NCBI GenBank assembly: GCA_937136755.1
Contig: CAKZOR010000083.1
Location: 1-64,000 of the forward strand
Direction: 5' to 3'
DNA from: an uncultured Flavobacteriaceae bacterium
Lineage (GTDB): Bacteria > Bacteroidota > Bacteroidia > Flavobacteriales > Flavobacteriaceae
DNA length: 64,000 bases
Part shown: one piece after another, positions 30,241 to 40,023 of the stretch
Layout of the letters: every line of letters begins with the position of its first letter
Position numbering within the stretch: the stretch's first letter is position 1
Made by a program: the position numbers and the translations under genes
Notes under the pieces: model-generated
What the model was told of the DNA's origin: nothing
Databases searched by the model: none
The model's input: the letters and a program-made list of their open reading frames with translations, nothing else

Positions 30241-33200
30241 ATGTTTTCAAAAGATTTTGACCTTTGGGACCGCCGTTTGGGGTGGGCAGTTTTCTTTATA
30301 TCACTCATTACTTATGCCTTAACAGTTGAACCTACTGGTAGCTTTTGGGATGCAGGTGAATATATTGCTACTGCAGCCAAACTTCAAATTGGGCATCCGC
30401 CAGGGGCGCCTTTACTTCAAATGATCGGTGCGTTTTTTGCCATGTTTGCCTTGGAGCCAACGCAGATCGCGAGAATGGTGAATTATGTGTCTGGTGTCTC
30501 CTCTGCATTTACTATTTTGTTTATGTTTTGGACCATCACCAATTTACTCAGGAAATTGATAGGTAAAACAGCTGAACTGTCAAATTCACAAGCCATAGCT
30601 GTGTTAGGCAGTGGTGTGGTGGGCTCATTGGCATTTACTTTTTCTGACAGTTTTTGGTTTAATGCTGTTGAAACAGAAGTTTACGCTATGGCCAGTTTAA
30701 TCATGGCAGTACTGCTCTGGCTGGGACTGAAATGGACCGACAACTTAGATAGCGACAGGGGAGATAAATGGCTTGTGCTCATCTCTTTTATTGTGGGACT
30801 TACCTTTGGGATTCAATTCATGGGCTTTCTAGCCATCCCTTCCATTGGCTTGCTTTATTATTTTAAAAAATACAAAACCACCACCATAAAAAACTTTCTC
30901 TTGGCCAATATTACGGTGGTTGGGATTCTAATGCTGGTCTATAAGTTTTCCCTTACCTATGTGCTCAAAGCGTTTGGTTGGTCTGAAGTATTTTTTGTGA
31001 ACACCTTTGGGCTGCCTTTCAATTCTGGCTCTATTATAATGGCAGCAGCTTTCATAGGTTCTTTCTACTACGCTTTAAAGTTTACGAGGTCCAAGCAAAT
31101 GATTGGCGCTAATACGATTGTGCTCTCTCTAATGTTTTTAATTTTAGGCTTTTCGTCTTGGCTTATGCTACCTATTCGGGCAAACGCAGGAGTGATTATT
31201 AACGAAAATGATCCTTCAGATGCTCGTTCCTTATTGGCTTACTACAATAGAGAACAATATCCTGGCGTAGACAGTCCAGTTTATGGCGCCTATTACTCCA
31301 ACGCGTATAGCACTGCCAGTATTGAAAAAGACGACAAACCAAAATACGAAAAAGATTACATTACGGGTAAATATGTTATTGTCAATCATTTTGAAGGAGC
31401 GCTTCAAGGGTCAGATCCTGCACATGAAGGCTTTTTACCTAGAATGTGGAGTGAGCAAAACGCTGAAAACTATATGCGCTATTTTGGGCCATTAAAATTC
31501 AGAATTAAAAGAGATTATCTGGGTAATAAAGAATTGACCTCTACCGTAGGGCAATTTAAAAATGGCTTAGAAAAAGGAGAAATTGACGTAGAGCAGTACA
31601 TCACTTTCTTGAGAGAATTTAGAGATTATATAGACGTAATCCCGCCCAGCCTTATGGACAACATAAATTATATGTTTTCTTTTCAATTCAATTATATGTA
31701 CTGGCGCTATTTCATGTGGAATTTCACAGGTAAACAAGACGACATTCAAGGGCGCTATGACAATCACGGAAACTGGCTCAGTGGCATTTCTTTTATAGAC
31801 AGTCCTAGAGTCGGAAGCCAAGAAAATTTACCCGCAGACCTTTTAAACAACAAAGGAAGAAATACTTATTTTTTCTTACCCCTCATTCTTGGTATTATTG
31901 GTATTCTATTTCAATTCAAAAAAGACAAGAAACAATTTTGGACCTTGTTTGTGTTTTTCATGTTTACTGGGCTGGCCATACAATTTTATACCAATCCTTC
32001 CATTTTTCAACCCAGGGAACGGGATTACTCTTTGGTTGGATCATTTTACATATTCGCAATTTGGATTGGACTGGGCGTTTATGGTCTCTTTAACGAATTA
32101 TCCTCTTTCACTAAAAAGACTTGGCTTTCGCCAGTAGTGGTGGGATTCTGCTTTTTAGCGGTACCTGCTCTAATGGGATTTCAAAACTGGGACGATCATG
32201 ACAGATCTAACAGAAAGACCGCTCAGAGTACTGCTAAAGCCTACCTAAATTCCACTCAAAAAGACAGTGGGGCCATTTTATTTACTATTGGAGACAACGA
32301 CACCTTCCCCCTTTGGTATGCTCAAGAAATTGAGGGGTTCAGAACAGATGTCAGGGTCATTAATACCAGCTTATTTGCTACAGATTGGTATATAGATCAA
32401 ATGAAAAGAAAGGCCTATGAAAGCGATCCTATCCCTTCTCAACTTACCCATGACTTGTACCACTACGGAAATAGAGATGCCATTTACTTCCAGGAAGTGA
32501 CAGACAAACGCTGGGACATTAAGGACTTTATGAGTTGGGTGGGCAGCGACAAGCCCCAAACCAAATTCAAATACCTTTTGGGAGCACAAGGCGCAGATTT
32601 GAGCCAGTATTCTGAAAGCAACTTAGATATTGTGTACTACCCTACTAATAAAATCAGGGTTCCTGTAAACAAAGAAAATGTATTGGCCAGTGGTCTAGTG
32701 AAAGCTAAAGACAGCGCACTTATTGTAGATTATATAGACATTGACCTCCCTAAATCTGCCCTGCCTAAAAACAGGTTACTCATGTTGGATCTTTTAGCCA
32801 ACAATGATTGGAAAAGGCCCATCTACTTTTCAGGAGGAAGTTTTGAAGATGGAGAATATCTTTGGATGAAAGACTACCTCCAATTAGACGGTTTGACCTA
32901 TAAATTGGTGCCTATTAAAACCAAATATGAAAGTGTTTTTGAGATGGGAAGGATAGACACAGACACTATGAGCGAAATAGTAAAAAGCTGGGAATGGGGT
33001 AACTCAGGAGATCCCGATGTGTATATTGACACCCAAACTAGGGTACAAGGATTGTCTTTTAGAAGCAACCTTGCCAGACTAACAGAAACCCTAATTGGAG
33101 AAAACAAACTGAGTGAAGCCAAAGAAATTTTGGATATTGGTATGAAAAATATGCCTGTAAAAGGCTTTGACTACTACAACTTTGTGGTACCTTTTATAGA

Positions 33201-33537
33201 AGGTTATTACGCTGTAGGGGCTCCTGAAGAAGCGAGAGGTATTTTTCGAGAACTCAAAAACATCTATCAAGACTACCTGACTTATTATGCCGCAATGGAC
33301 GTTAGTGATCAGTATAACAGCATTCAAAATATTATTGAAAACTTAGAGGGTTACCGAAGGATATTAGACGTATTGTCTATAGGAGACCGTCCAGAAATCT
33401 CCGAAGAAGAAAGACGTGAATTTGAGCTATTCATGGATAAGTTTTCTCATTTCTATGAAGGGGCAGAAGTGCAAAATAACCCCTTTGAATCCGATAACTC
33501 AATCGAAACCATTCCATTAGATAGTACGTTAGAATAG
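30241..33537 (+). CDS. DUF2723 polytopic membrane protein (TMEM260/O-mannosyltransferase-like superfamily) with C-terminal TPR-like region
   Basis: LTVEPTGSFWDAGEYIATAAKLQIGHPPGAPLLQMIGAFFAMFA: DUF2723 N-terminal signature with early acidic residue, followed by multiple TM segments. Confidence 0.88.
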   Translation: MFSKDFDLWDRRLGWAVFFISLITYALTVEPTGSFWDAGEYIATAAKLQIGHPPGAPLLQMIGAFFAMFALEPTQIARMVNYVSGVSSAFTILFMFWTITNLLRKLIGKTAELSNSQAIAVLGSGVVGSLAFTFSDSFWFNAVETEVYAMASLIMAVLLWLGLKWTDNLDSDRGDKWLVLISFIVGLTFGIQFMGFLAIPSIGLLYYFKKYKTTTIKNFLLANITVVGILMLVYKFSLTYVLKAFGWSEVFFVNTFGLPFNSGSIIMAAAFIGSFYYALKFTRSKQMIGANTIVLSLMFLILGFSSWLMLPIRANAGVIINENDPSDARSLLAYYNREQYPGVDSPVYGAYYSNAYSTASIEKDDKPKYEKDYITGKYVIVNHFEGALQGSDPAHEGFLPRMWSEQNAENYMRYFGPLKFRIKRDYLGNKELTSTVGQFKNGLEKGEIDVEQYITFLREFRDYIDVIPPSLMDNINYMFSFQFNYMYWRYFMWNFTGKQDDIQGRYDNHGNWLSGISFIDSPRVGSQENLPADLLNNKGRNTYFFLPLILGIIGILFQFKKDKKQFWTLFVFFMFTGLAIQFYTNPSIFQPRERDYSLVGSFYIFAIWIGLGVYGLFNELSSFTKKTWLSPVVVGFCFLAVPALMGFQNWDDHDRSNRKTAQSTAKAYLNSTQKDSGAILFTIGDNDTFPLWYAQEIEGFRTDVRVINTSLFATDWYIDQMKRKAYESDPIPSQLTHDLYHYGNRDAIYFQEVTDKRWDIKDFMSWVGSDKPQTKFKYLLGAQGADLSQYSESNLDIVYYPTNKIRVPVNKENVLASGLVKAKDSALIVDYIDIDLPKSALPKNRLLMLDLLANNDWKRPIYFSGGSFEDGEYLWMKDYLQLDGLTYKLVPIKTKYESVFEMGRIDTDTMSEIVKSWEWGNSGDPDVYIDTQTRVQGLSFRSNLARLTETLIGENKLSEAKEILDIGMKNMPVKGFDYYNFVVPFIEGYYAVGAPEEARGIFRELKNIYQDYLTYYAAMDVSDQYNSIQNIIENLEGYRRILDVLSIGDRPEISEEERREFELFMDKFSHFYEGAEVQNNPFESDNSIETIPLDSTLE

Positions 33538-33569
33538 CACTGTTGCAGTGCGCAGAAATTTTTGGGGAA

Positions 33570-33866
33570 TTATACGTATTCTTCTATAACACCCATAAGG
33601 GTTACGGCGTCTTGCTCTCCGCTCTGGCGCCAAACCATCTCACCGGCTTTATACACCATAAGTGTAGGTAAGGTGGTGACCCTTAAAGCGTCTGCTAAAT
33701 CTTTGTTTTTATCTGCGTCTATTTTAATGACTTTACCTTTGTCTCCAATAGCAGCGGCAACACTCCTAAGCACCTCGTGCATAGACTGAGAAGCTTCGTC
33801 CCAGTCTGCATAAAAATCTATGAGAACTGGAATATTTAAGTCTATTAATTCGCCAAATTTTGACAT
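33570..33866 (-). CDS. Thioredoxin-fold protein lacking the CXXC active site
   Basis: IPVLIDFYADWDEASQSMHEVLRSVAAAIGDKGKVIKIDADKNKDLADALRVTTLPTLMVYKAGEMVWRQSG: thioredoxin framework with cis-Pro, active site WDEAS. Confidence 0.85.
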   Translation of the reverse strand: MSKFGELIDLNIPVLIDFYADWDEASQSMHEVLRSVAAAIGDKGKVIKIDADKNKDLADALRVTTLPTLMVYKAGEMVWRQSGEQDAVTLMGVIEEYV

Positions 33867-33917
33867 AGCATATTTTTATAGTATAATCAAATGTAATAAA
33901 AAAACCTAAAAAACTAC

Positions 33918-35138
33918 TTAAACGGCTTTTTTTAGGGTAATCACAGTGATTTCTGGCCAGATACCTACCCTTCCAGGGTAACCTAAAAACCCAAAACCTC
34001 TGTTCACATTTATGTACTGTCCAAATTCCTCATAAATACCGGCCCATTGTTTGTACCGCCATTTTACAGGACTCCATTTAATCCATCCTGGAATCTCAAT
34101 TCCAAATTGCATTCCGTGGGTGTGACCACTCAGAGTTAAGTGAAAATGCTGGGCATGTGGAATAACTTCTGCCTCCCAATGGGAAGGGTCGTGTGACAAC
34201 AATATCTTAAAATCGTTTTCTTGTATCTCAGCAATGGCTTTATTGAGGTCTCCTGCTTTTTTAAATCCTCCTTTTCCCCAATTTTCAACTCCTATAATGG
34301 CTATTTTCTCCCCGTTCCTTTCAATGTATTTGTGTTCATTCAAAAGAAGCTCAAAACCCATTTCTTGTTGAATTTCTTTGAGCCTATTAAGATTGGCCTC
34401 CTTAGCTTCTGGAGAAGGCCATGAAACATAATCTCCGTAATCATGGTTACCCAACACTGAAAAAATCCCATCTTTGGCTTTCAGCTTTGAAAAACTAGAC
34501 ATCCATGGTTCCATCTCACTGGCCGTATTATTGACCAGATCTCCTGTAAAAAAAAGCACATCTGACTGCTGTTGGTTAATCAGGTCTATTCCATAGGCTA
34601 TTTTATCTGGATTGTCAAAACTACCCGAGTGAATGTCTGAAATCTGGCTTATCTTATAGCCGTCAAAAGCCTCTGGTAAATCTTCAAAAGTTAACTCGTA
34701 TTCAAGCACCTTATAACGGTATTTACCCCTGAACATTCCATAGAGTAAAGCCCCAAAAGGGAGGGCCGCAATACCAAGGGCTAAGGCACTAATAAAGCGC
34801 CTTCTTGAGGGGACTACTACAGGTCGCTCCCAATGAAATAACTTCACTATCCCGGCCCACATAAATCTAAAAACGTCTTCAAATAGTAAAAAAATTACTA
34901 CCGCCAAACTAAATAAAAACCAGCTACCCACCAGTCCCATTGCGTAAGACTTATAAGGATTCGAGACCCTTAATTCCGTAGAAGAAAAAGCGAAATGAAA
35001 GAGAAAAAATGCGAGTACTAAAATGGCTGAAATTATATAGAAACCTGAGAATAATGGACTTCTAAAAGTGGTTTTAAAGGCGTAGTAGCAGTACCAAGCA
35101 AAACCCAAATAAAAAAGCACAAAGAACAACCAACGCAT
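33918..35138 (-). CDS. Membrane-anchored metallophosphoesterase
   Basis: KISQISDIHSGSF, FFTGDLVNN, VLGNHDYGDY, ILLSHDPSHW, LSGHTHGMQ calcineurin-like motifs; N-terminal TM helices. Confidence 0.93.
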   Translation of the reverse strand: MRWLFFVLFYLGFAWYCYYAFKTTFRSPLFSGFYIISAILVLAFFLFHFAFSSTELRVSNPYKSYAMGLVGSWFLFSLAVVIFLLFEDVFRFMWAGIVKLFHWERPVVVPSRRRFISALALGIAALPFGALLYGMFRGKYRYKVLEYELTFEDLPEAFDGYKISQISDIHSGSFDNPDKIAYGIDLINQQQSDVLFFTGDLVNNTASEMEPWMSSFSKLKAKDGIFSVLGNHDYGDYVSWPSPEAKEANLNRLKEIQQEMGFELLLNEHKYIERNGEKIAIIGVENWGKGGFKKAGDLNKAIAEIQENDFKILLSHDPSHWEAEVIPHAQHFHLTLSGHTHGMQFGIEIPGWIKWSPVKWRYKQWAGIYEEFGQYINVNRGFGFLGYPGRVGIWPEITVITLKKAV

Positions 35139-35164
35139 ATATTTTTTTTTACAAAGATAAGATT

Positions 35165-35896
35165 TTAGTAAGGACTTTCTAAGAGAAGCAAAACGTCTTT
35201 AATCCTATCTTCTTGAGTTGTAAACCTATGGGTATCTGACAGTAGTGCAACACTATGCATAGAGACATTGGGCGTCTGATCCAATACTTTTTCTGCAGCT
35301 ACACCAGACATATGAATGGCTTTAAAACCCGCTTTCTTAAAAACAAGGGCATTTTGAACATTTAGCCCACTGCCAGGCATAATTTCTACCGTGGTTCGCA
35401 TTTCTTTTAAAGCCTTTAATTGATCCAATCCTTCCTCAGCTTTTGAAGCAGATCCAGAGGTCAATAGGCTGTGCACCCCTATTTTAGATAATTCCAAGAG
35501 GGTGTTTTGAGGATCTAAAACCCAATCAAAAGCCCTGTGAAAAGTGAACTTCATTCCAGCTGCTGCTGCAACCAAAGCAGCGGTTCTCGTGGAGTCTAAG
35601 CGACCGTCTGGCTGTAAAACGCCAGAAACAACACCTTCAAAACCGAGCTTCTTACACTGGGCAATGTCTTCAAGCATACTTTTAAACTCTGCAGAAGTAT
35701 AAGAAAAATCCCCTCCTCTTGGACGAATCAAAACCCTAGTGGGTACTGATATGAGCTTCACATACTCTTTTAATAAACCTATGGAAGGGGTAAGCCCTCC
35801 TAGGGCAAAGCCAGTGCAAAACTCAATTCTGTGAGCGCCTGCACGTTGCGCGGCTAAAGCCGAGTCTAATGAATTACAACAAACTTCTAAAATCAT
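35165..35896 (-). CDS. cutC: CutC family protein (copper homeostasis family)
   Basis: LEVCCNSLDSALAAQRAGAHRIEFCTGFALGGLTPSIGLLKE...VLIRPRGGDFSYT. Confidence 0.95.
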   Translation of the reverse strand: MILEVCCNSLDSALAAQRAGAHRIEFCTGFALGGLTPSIGLLKEYVKLISVPTRVLIRPRGGDFSYTSAEFKSMLEDIAQCKKLGFEGVVSGVLQPDGRLDSTRTAALVAAAAGMKFTFHRAFDWVLDPQNTLLELSKIGVHSLLTSGSASKAEEGLDQLKALKEMRTTVEIMPGSGLNVQNALVFKKAGFKAIHMSGVAAEKVLDQTPNVSMHSVALLSDTHRFTTQEDRIKDVLLLLESPY

Positions 35897-35964
35897 AATT
35901 GATACAAATATAAGCGAAACGTTTCCATTAAAATCTGTATTTTTAAATCCACAAAGAAAACGAA

Positions 35965-36090
35965 ATGAGATACCTCTATATTATTTTGGGATGTGCCGCA
36001 TTTATTGGTCTTATTAAATATTGGATTCCCATGGTAGACCGTATTATTCTATGGATTGAAAAATTGTGGTCTAAATTGTTTCGTTCCTAA
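35965..36090 (+). CDS. Predicted 41-aa single-pass membrane microprotein (below the ORF-track length cutoff)
   Basis: ATG...TAA reads MRYLYIILGCAAFIGLIKYWIPMVDRIILWIEKLWSKLFRS; hydrophobic N-terminal helix then amphipathic basic tail; lies 13 nt before the next CDS start. Confidence 0.45.
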   Translation: MRYLYIILGCAAFIGLIKYWIPMVDRIILWIEKLWSKLFRS

Positions 36091-36103
36091 ATCTACCGAC
36101 CCA

Positions 36104-37075
36104 ATGCAAAGAAGAAAATTTCTCCAAACTGCTGGACTCAGTGCTACAGCAATAGTTACCCAGCCACTACTGGCCAAAGAACACAAAAGAGCACCCAAGC
36201 GCAATGTGGCTATAAAGCCACTGACCCTATGTACTTGGAATTTTCATCGCGCTAGCGCTAAATCCTGGGAGGTACTCTCCAGTGGTGGAACTGCACTAGA
36301 TGCCGTAGAACAAGGGGTTATGGTAGAGGAATCTGATTTGTCTAATCAGACCGTAGGAAAAGGCGGAAGACCAGACAGGGATGGAGCCGTAACCTTAGAC
36401 GCTTGCATCATGGACTCCAATGGAAACTGCGGTTCGGTGGTTTATTTACAAAACATCGCACACCCCATTCAGGTCGCTAGAAAAGTGATGGAAGAAACGC
36501 CGCACGCTATGCTAGCAGGAAAAGGAGCCGAGCAATTTGCGTATGAAATGGGATTCAAAAAAGAAAACTTACTCACCCCCCAATCAAAAGCAGAATGGGA
36601 AGCCTGGAAAATTACAGCGCAATACAAACCGATAATAAATATTGAAAATCACGATACTATCGGTATGCTAGCGATAGATAAAAACGGAGACTTAGCAGGA
36701 GCTTGTACCACCTCTGGTATGGCTTATAAAATGGCAGGACGCGTAGGAGATTCTCCCATTATTGGTGCTGGACTTTTTATAGATAATGACATTGGTGGCG
36801 CTACTGCTACAGGAGTGGGAGAAGAGGTAATGAAAACAGTGGGAAGTTTCTTAATTGTAGAACTCATGAGGCAAGGAATGAGCCCACAAGAAGCCTGTGA
36901 AGAAGCCGTAAATCGCATTGTGAAAAAAAATCCTGATTACGCCAATTTTCAGGTGGGCTTTATTGCCTTAAACAAAGCAGGAGAAACGGGGGCTTATTGT
37001 ATTCAACCAGGTTTTTCCTACAGTTATTACGACCAGAACGGCCAAGAAAACAGACCAGCTGCCTCCCATATTTAA
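36104..37075 (+). CDS. N4-(beta-N-acetylglucosaminyl)-L-asparaginase / glycosylasparaginase family, RR-motif signal peptide; start re-placed from 36056
   Basis: MQRRKFLQTAGLSATAIVTQPLLA signal; ENHDTIGMLAIDKNGDLAGACTTSGMAYKMAGRVGDSPIIGAGLFIDNDIGGATATG (Ntn-hydrolase Thr and binding residues). Confidence 0.9.
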   Translation: MQRRKFLQTAGLSATAIVTQPLLAKEHKRAPKRNVAIKPLTLCTWNFHRASAKSWEVLSSGGTALDAVEQGVMVEESDLSNQTVGKGGRPDRDGAVTLDACIMDSNGNCGSVVYLQNIAHPIQVARKVMEETPHAMLAGKGAEQFAYEMGFKKENLLTPQSKAEWEAWKITAQYKPIINIENHDTIGMLAIDKNGDLAGACTTSGMAYKMAGRVGDSPIIGAGLFIDNDIGGATATGVGEEVMKTVGSFLIVELMRQGMSPQEACEEAVNRIVKKNPDYANFQVGFIALNKAGETGAYCIQPGFSYSYYDQNGQENRPAASHI

Positions 37076-37148
37076 CGAACCATTGTTTGGATAAAACATA
37101 CATTAAAACGGACCTAACATTTACAGTCCTACATAATTTTTCTTCAAT

Positions 37149-39974
37149 ATGTCAAAAAAAAGACTTTTCCTATTAGATGCTTATGCCTTGATATTCAGAG
37201 GCTATTACGCGTTAATTAAAAATCCAAGAATTAATTCAAAAGGAGAAGATACCTCTGCCATCATGGGATTTATGAATTCCTTATTCGATGTAATAAAAAG
37301 AGAGCAACCAGATCATTTAGCGGTATGTTTTGACAAAGGCGGTAGCAGTGAACGTACCGAATTATTTCCAGCTTACAAAGCCAATAGAGCAGAAACACCA
37401 GACGCCATAAGACTCGCAGTACCTTACATTCAAGAAATTCTTAGGGCCATGCACATTCCCGTAGTTGTTTTAGAAGGCTTAGAAGCAGACGACATTATTG
37501 GCACTCTGGCCAAACAGGCAGAAAAAGAAGACTACCAAGTATTTATGGTCACCCCAGACAAAGACTTTGGCCAATTGGTTTCTGAAAACATTTTTATGTA
37601 CCGACCCGCAAGAATGGGTAATGGGATTGAAATATGGGGTATTCCAGAGATCCAAAAAAGATTTGGCGTAGAGCGTCCCGAACAAGTCATAGATTACTTA
37701 GGAATGATGGGAGATGCCAGTGACAATATACCAGGACTTCCTGGTGTGGGTGAAAAAACAGCCAAGAAATTTTTAGCCGAATTTGGAAGTATGGAAAACC
37801 TTTTAGCCAACACAGACCAGCTCAAAGGGAAAATGAAGGAAAAGGTTTCTGAAAATGCAGCGCTTGGTTTACTGTCAAAAAAATTAGCCACCATTAATAT
37901 TCATTGCGATGTTACTTTTAATGCAGCTGCCTATGAGCTCAGTACACCAGATAGCGAAAAGGTCCAAGCCATTTTTGAAAAACTGGAATTTAGACGGCTT
38001 ACCGAGCAGTTTTTAAGGTTGTTTTTCGCGCCCAAAGAAACCCCCAATACTACAGAATCCAACACCCTTAAAAAAGCAGAACCAACTACTGCTGGAAGTG
38101 GACAATTTGGACTTTTTGACAGTGCAGAAAACAACTCAGAGGGAGGGCAAATATTCTCCTCAAGAAAGACTATAAATGAGGTTTCCCACCACTACCAATT
38201 GGTAGGTCCTGGCTTGGGTATGAAACTGTTTATCCAAAAATTATTACAACAACCTCAGGTGTGTTTTAACACTGAAACAACCAGCTTAGACCCTTTAGAA
38301 GCGAGCCTTGTAGGTATAGCATTTAGCTGGGAAGCCCATAAAGGATTCTACATATCCCTCCCAGAAGACCAGGAAGAAATAAGTGAAATCTTATCTGAAC
38401 TCAAGGCATTTTTCCAAAGCGAAGGCATTGAAAAGATAGGGCAAAACCTCAAATATGACCTTAAAGTACTCCACCGTTATGGCATTGAAGTAAAAGGCCC
38501 TTGTTTTGACACTATGCTAGCCCATTACCTCATCAATCCAGACATGAGGCACAACCTAAGTGTTCTAAGCGAAACTTATTTAAACTATACGCCTACAGCT
38601 ATTGAAACATTAACAGGTAAAGGCAAGCAAAAAATAAGCATGCGGGAAGTGGCGCTGGAACAGCAAGTAGCATACACGGTAGAAAGCGCAGACCTTTGTT
38701 TTCAGTTGGCCCAACAATTCAAAAAAGAATTGGCCGCAGCTGGAAATGAATCCCTCTTTACAGATATGGAAGCGCCCCTTCTAAGGGTATTGGCAGGCAT
38801 GGAATTAGAAGGCATTAATCTAGATGTGGCCTTTTTAAAAGAACTATCTGTCACTTTAGACAAGGATATTCTACAATTAGAAACAGATATTTACGAAGCC
38901 GCAGGAGAAACCTTTAATATTGCTTCTCCCAAACAATTGGGAGACATACTATTTGGAAAGATGCAATTGGTAGAAAAACCCAAAAAAACCAAGACAGGGC
39001 AATACTCTACTGCAGAAGATGTACTGTCTTATTTGGCCAAAGAACACAAAATAATTGCCGATGTTCTGGAATACCGTGGGCTAGCTAAACTTAAAAGTAC
39101 TTATGTAGACTCACTTCCGCTGCAAGTGTCTAAACAAACAGGAAGGGTACATACGGACTATATGCAAACCGTAGCAGCCACCGGAAGATTGAGTAGTAAC
39201 AATCCAAATTTACAGAACATCCCCATTAGAACCGAAAGAGGAAAACAGATCCGAAAAGCCTTTATTCCGAGAGACCAAGAGCATGTACTGCTGGCAGCAG
39301 ATTACTCACAAATAGAATTGAGGATCATAGCAGCACTCAGTGAAGAAGACAATATGATCGCAGCCTTTAAAGAAGGTGCAGATATTCATGCCGCCACTGC
39401 AGCAAAAGTATTTAATGTACCCCTAGCGTCAGTCACTAGGGAACAAAGGAGCCATGCCAAGACGGTGAATTTTGGTATTATCTATGGCGTATCTGCCTTT
39501 GGACTCAGCAATCAAACAGATTTGAGTAGGGCAGAATCCAAAGTACTCATAGACACTTATTATGAAAGCTACCCAAAGCTCAAGGCTTATATGAACAATC
39601 AAGTGAATTTCGCTAGAGAAAATGGCTATGTAGAAACGGTACTAGGACGTAGAAGGTATCTCAAAGACATTAATGCCAACAATGCTATTGTAAGGGGTGC
39701 CGCGGAACGAAATGCTGTTAACGCTCCTATTCAGGGAAGTGCCGCAGATATTATAAAGTTGGCCATGATTGCAGTTCAAAAGACACTAGACCAACAAAAG
39801 TTACGTACAAAAATGCTCCTACAAGTGCATGATGAATTGGTCTTTGATGTGTATAAACCAGAGTTGGAACAGGTCAAAGAACTCGTTAAATCTGCCATGG
39901 AAAACGCCTTTAAACTCATCGTACCTTTGGACGTAGAATTAGGGGTAGGCGAAAACTGGCTAGAAGCCCATTAA
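37149..39974 (+). CDS. polA: DNA polymerase I
   Basis: 5' nuclease domain plus Pol A motifs (RLSSNNPNLQNIPIRTERGKQIRKAF, ADYSQIELRI, LLQVHDELVFD). Confidence 0.98.
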   Translation: MSKKRLFLLDAYALIFRGYYALIKNPRINSKGEDTSAIMGFMNSLFDVIKREQPDHLAVCFDKGGSSERTELFPAYKANRAETPDAIRLAVPYIQEILRAMHIPVVVLEGLEADDIIGTLAKQAEKEDYQVFMVTPDKDFGQLVSENIFMYRPARMGNGIEIWGIPEIQKRFGVERPEQVIDYLGMMGDASDNIPGLPGVGEKTAKKFLAEFGSMENLLANTDQLKGKMKEKVSENAALGLLSKKLATINIHCDVTFNAAAYELSTPDSEKVQAIFEKLEFRRLTEQFLRLFFAPKETPNTTESNTLKKAEPTTAGSGQFGLFDSAENNSEGGQIFSSRKTINEVSHHYQLVGPGLGMKLFIQKLLQQPQVCFNTETTSLDPLEASLVGIAFSWEAHKGFYISLPEDQEEISEILSELKAFFQSEGIEKIGQNLKYDLKVLHRYGIEVKGPCFDTMLAHYLINPDMRHNLSVLSETYLNYTPTAIETLTGKGKQKISMREVALEQQVAYTVESADLCFQLAQQFKKELAAAGNESLFTDMEAPLLRVLAGMELEGINLDVAFLKELSVTLDKDILQLETDIYEAAGETFNIASPKQLGDILFGKMQLVEKPKKTKTGQYSTAEDVLSYLAKEHKIIADVLEYRGLAKLKSTYVDSLPLQVSKQTGRVHTDYMQTVAATGRLSSNNPNLQNIPIRTERGKQIRKAFIPRDQEHVLLAADYSQIELRIIAALSEEDNMIAAFKEGADIHAATAAKVFNVPLASVTREQRSHAKTVNFGIIYGVSAFGLSNQTDLSRAESKVLIDTYYESYPKLKAYMNNQVNFARENGYVETVLGRRRYLKDINANNAIVRGAAERNAVNAPIQGSAADIIKLAMIAVQKTLDQQKLRTKMLLQVHDELVFDVYKPELEQVKELVKSAMENAFKLIVPLDVELGVGENWLEAH

Positions 39975-40023
39975 AACAATAGGCAAACACAGGCTTATTA
40001 AGTGAGCGTTTATGACACATCAT

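Noticed and set aside
33537-33551. GCACTG-TTG-CAGTGC hairpin between the DUF2723 gene and the thioredoxin-like gene
   Set aside because: Only a 6-bp stem without an adjacent U tract; too weak to call a terminator with confidence.
36056-36103. TTG start proposed by the ORF track for the asparaginase-family gene
   Set aside because: The ATG at 36104 gives a clean RR-type signal peptide (MQRRKFLQTAGLSATA); the upstream extension overlaps the 41-aa microprotein frame.
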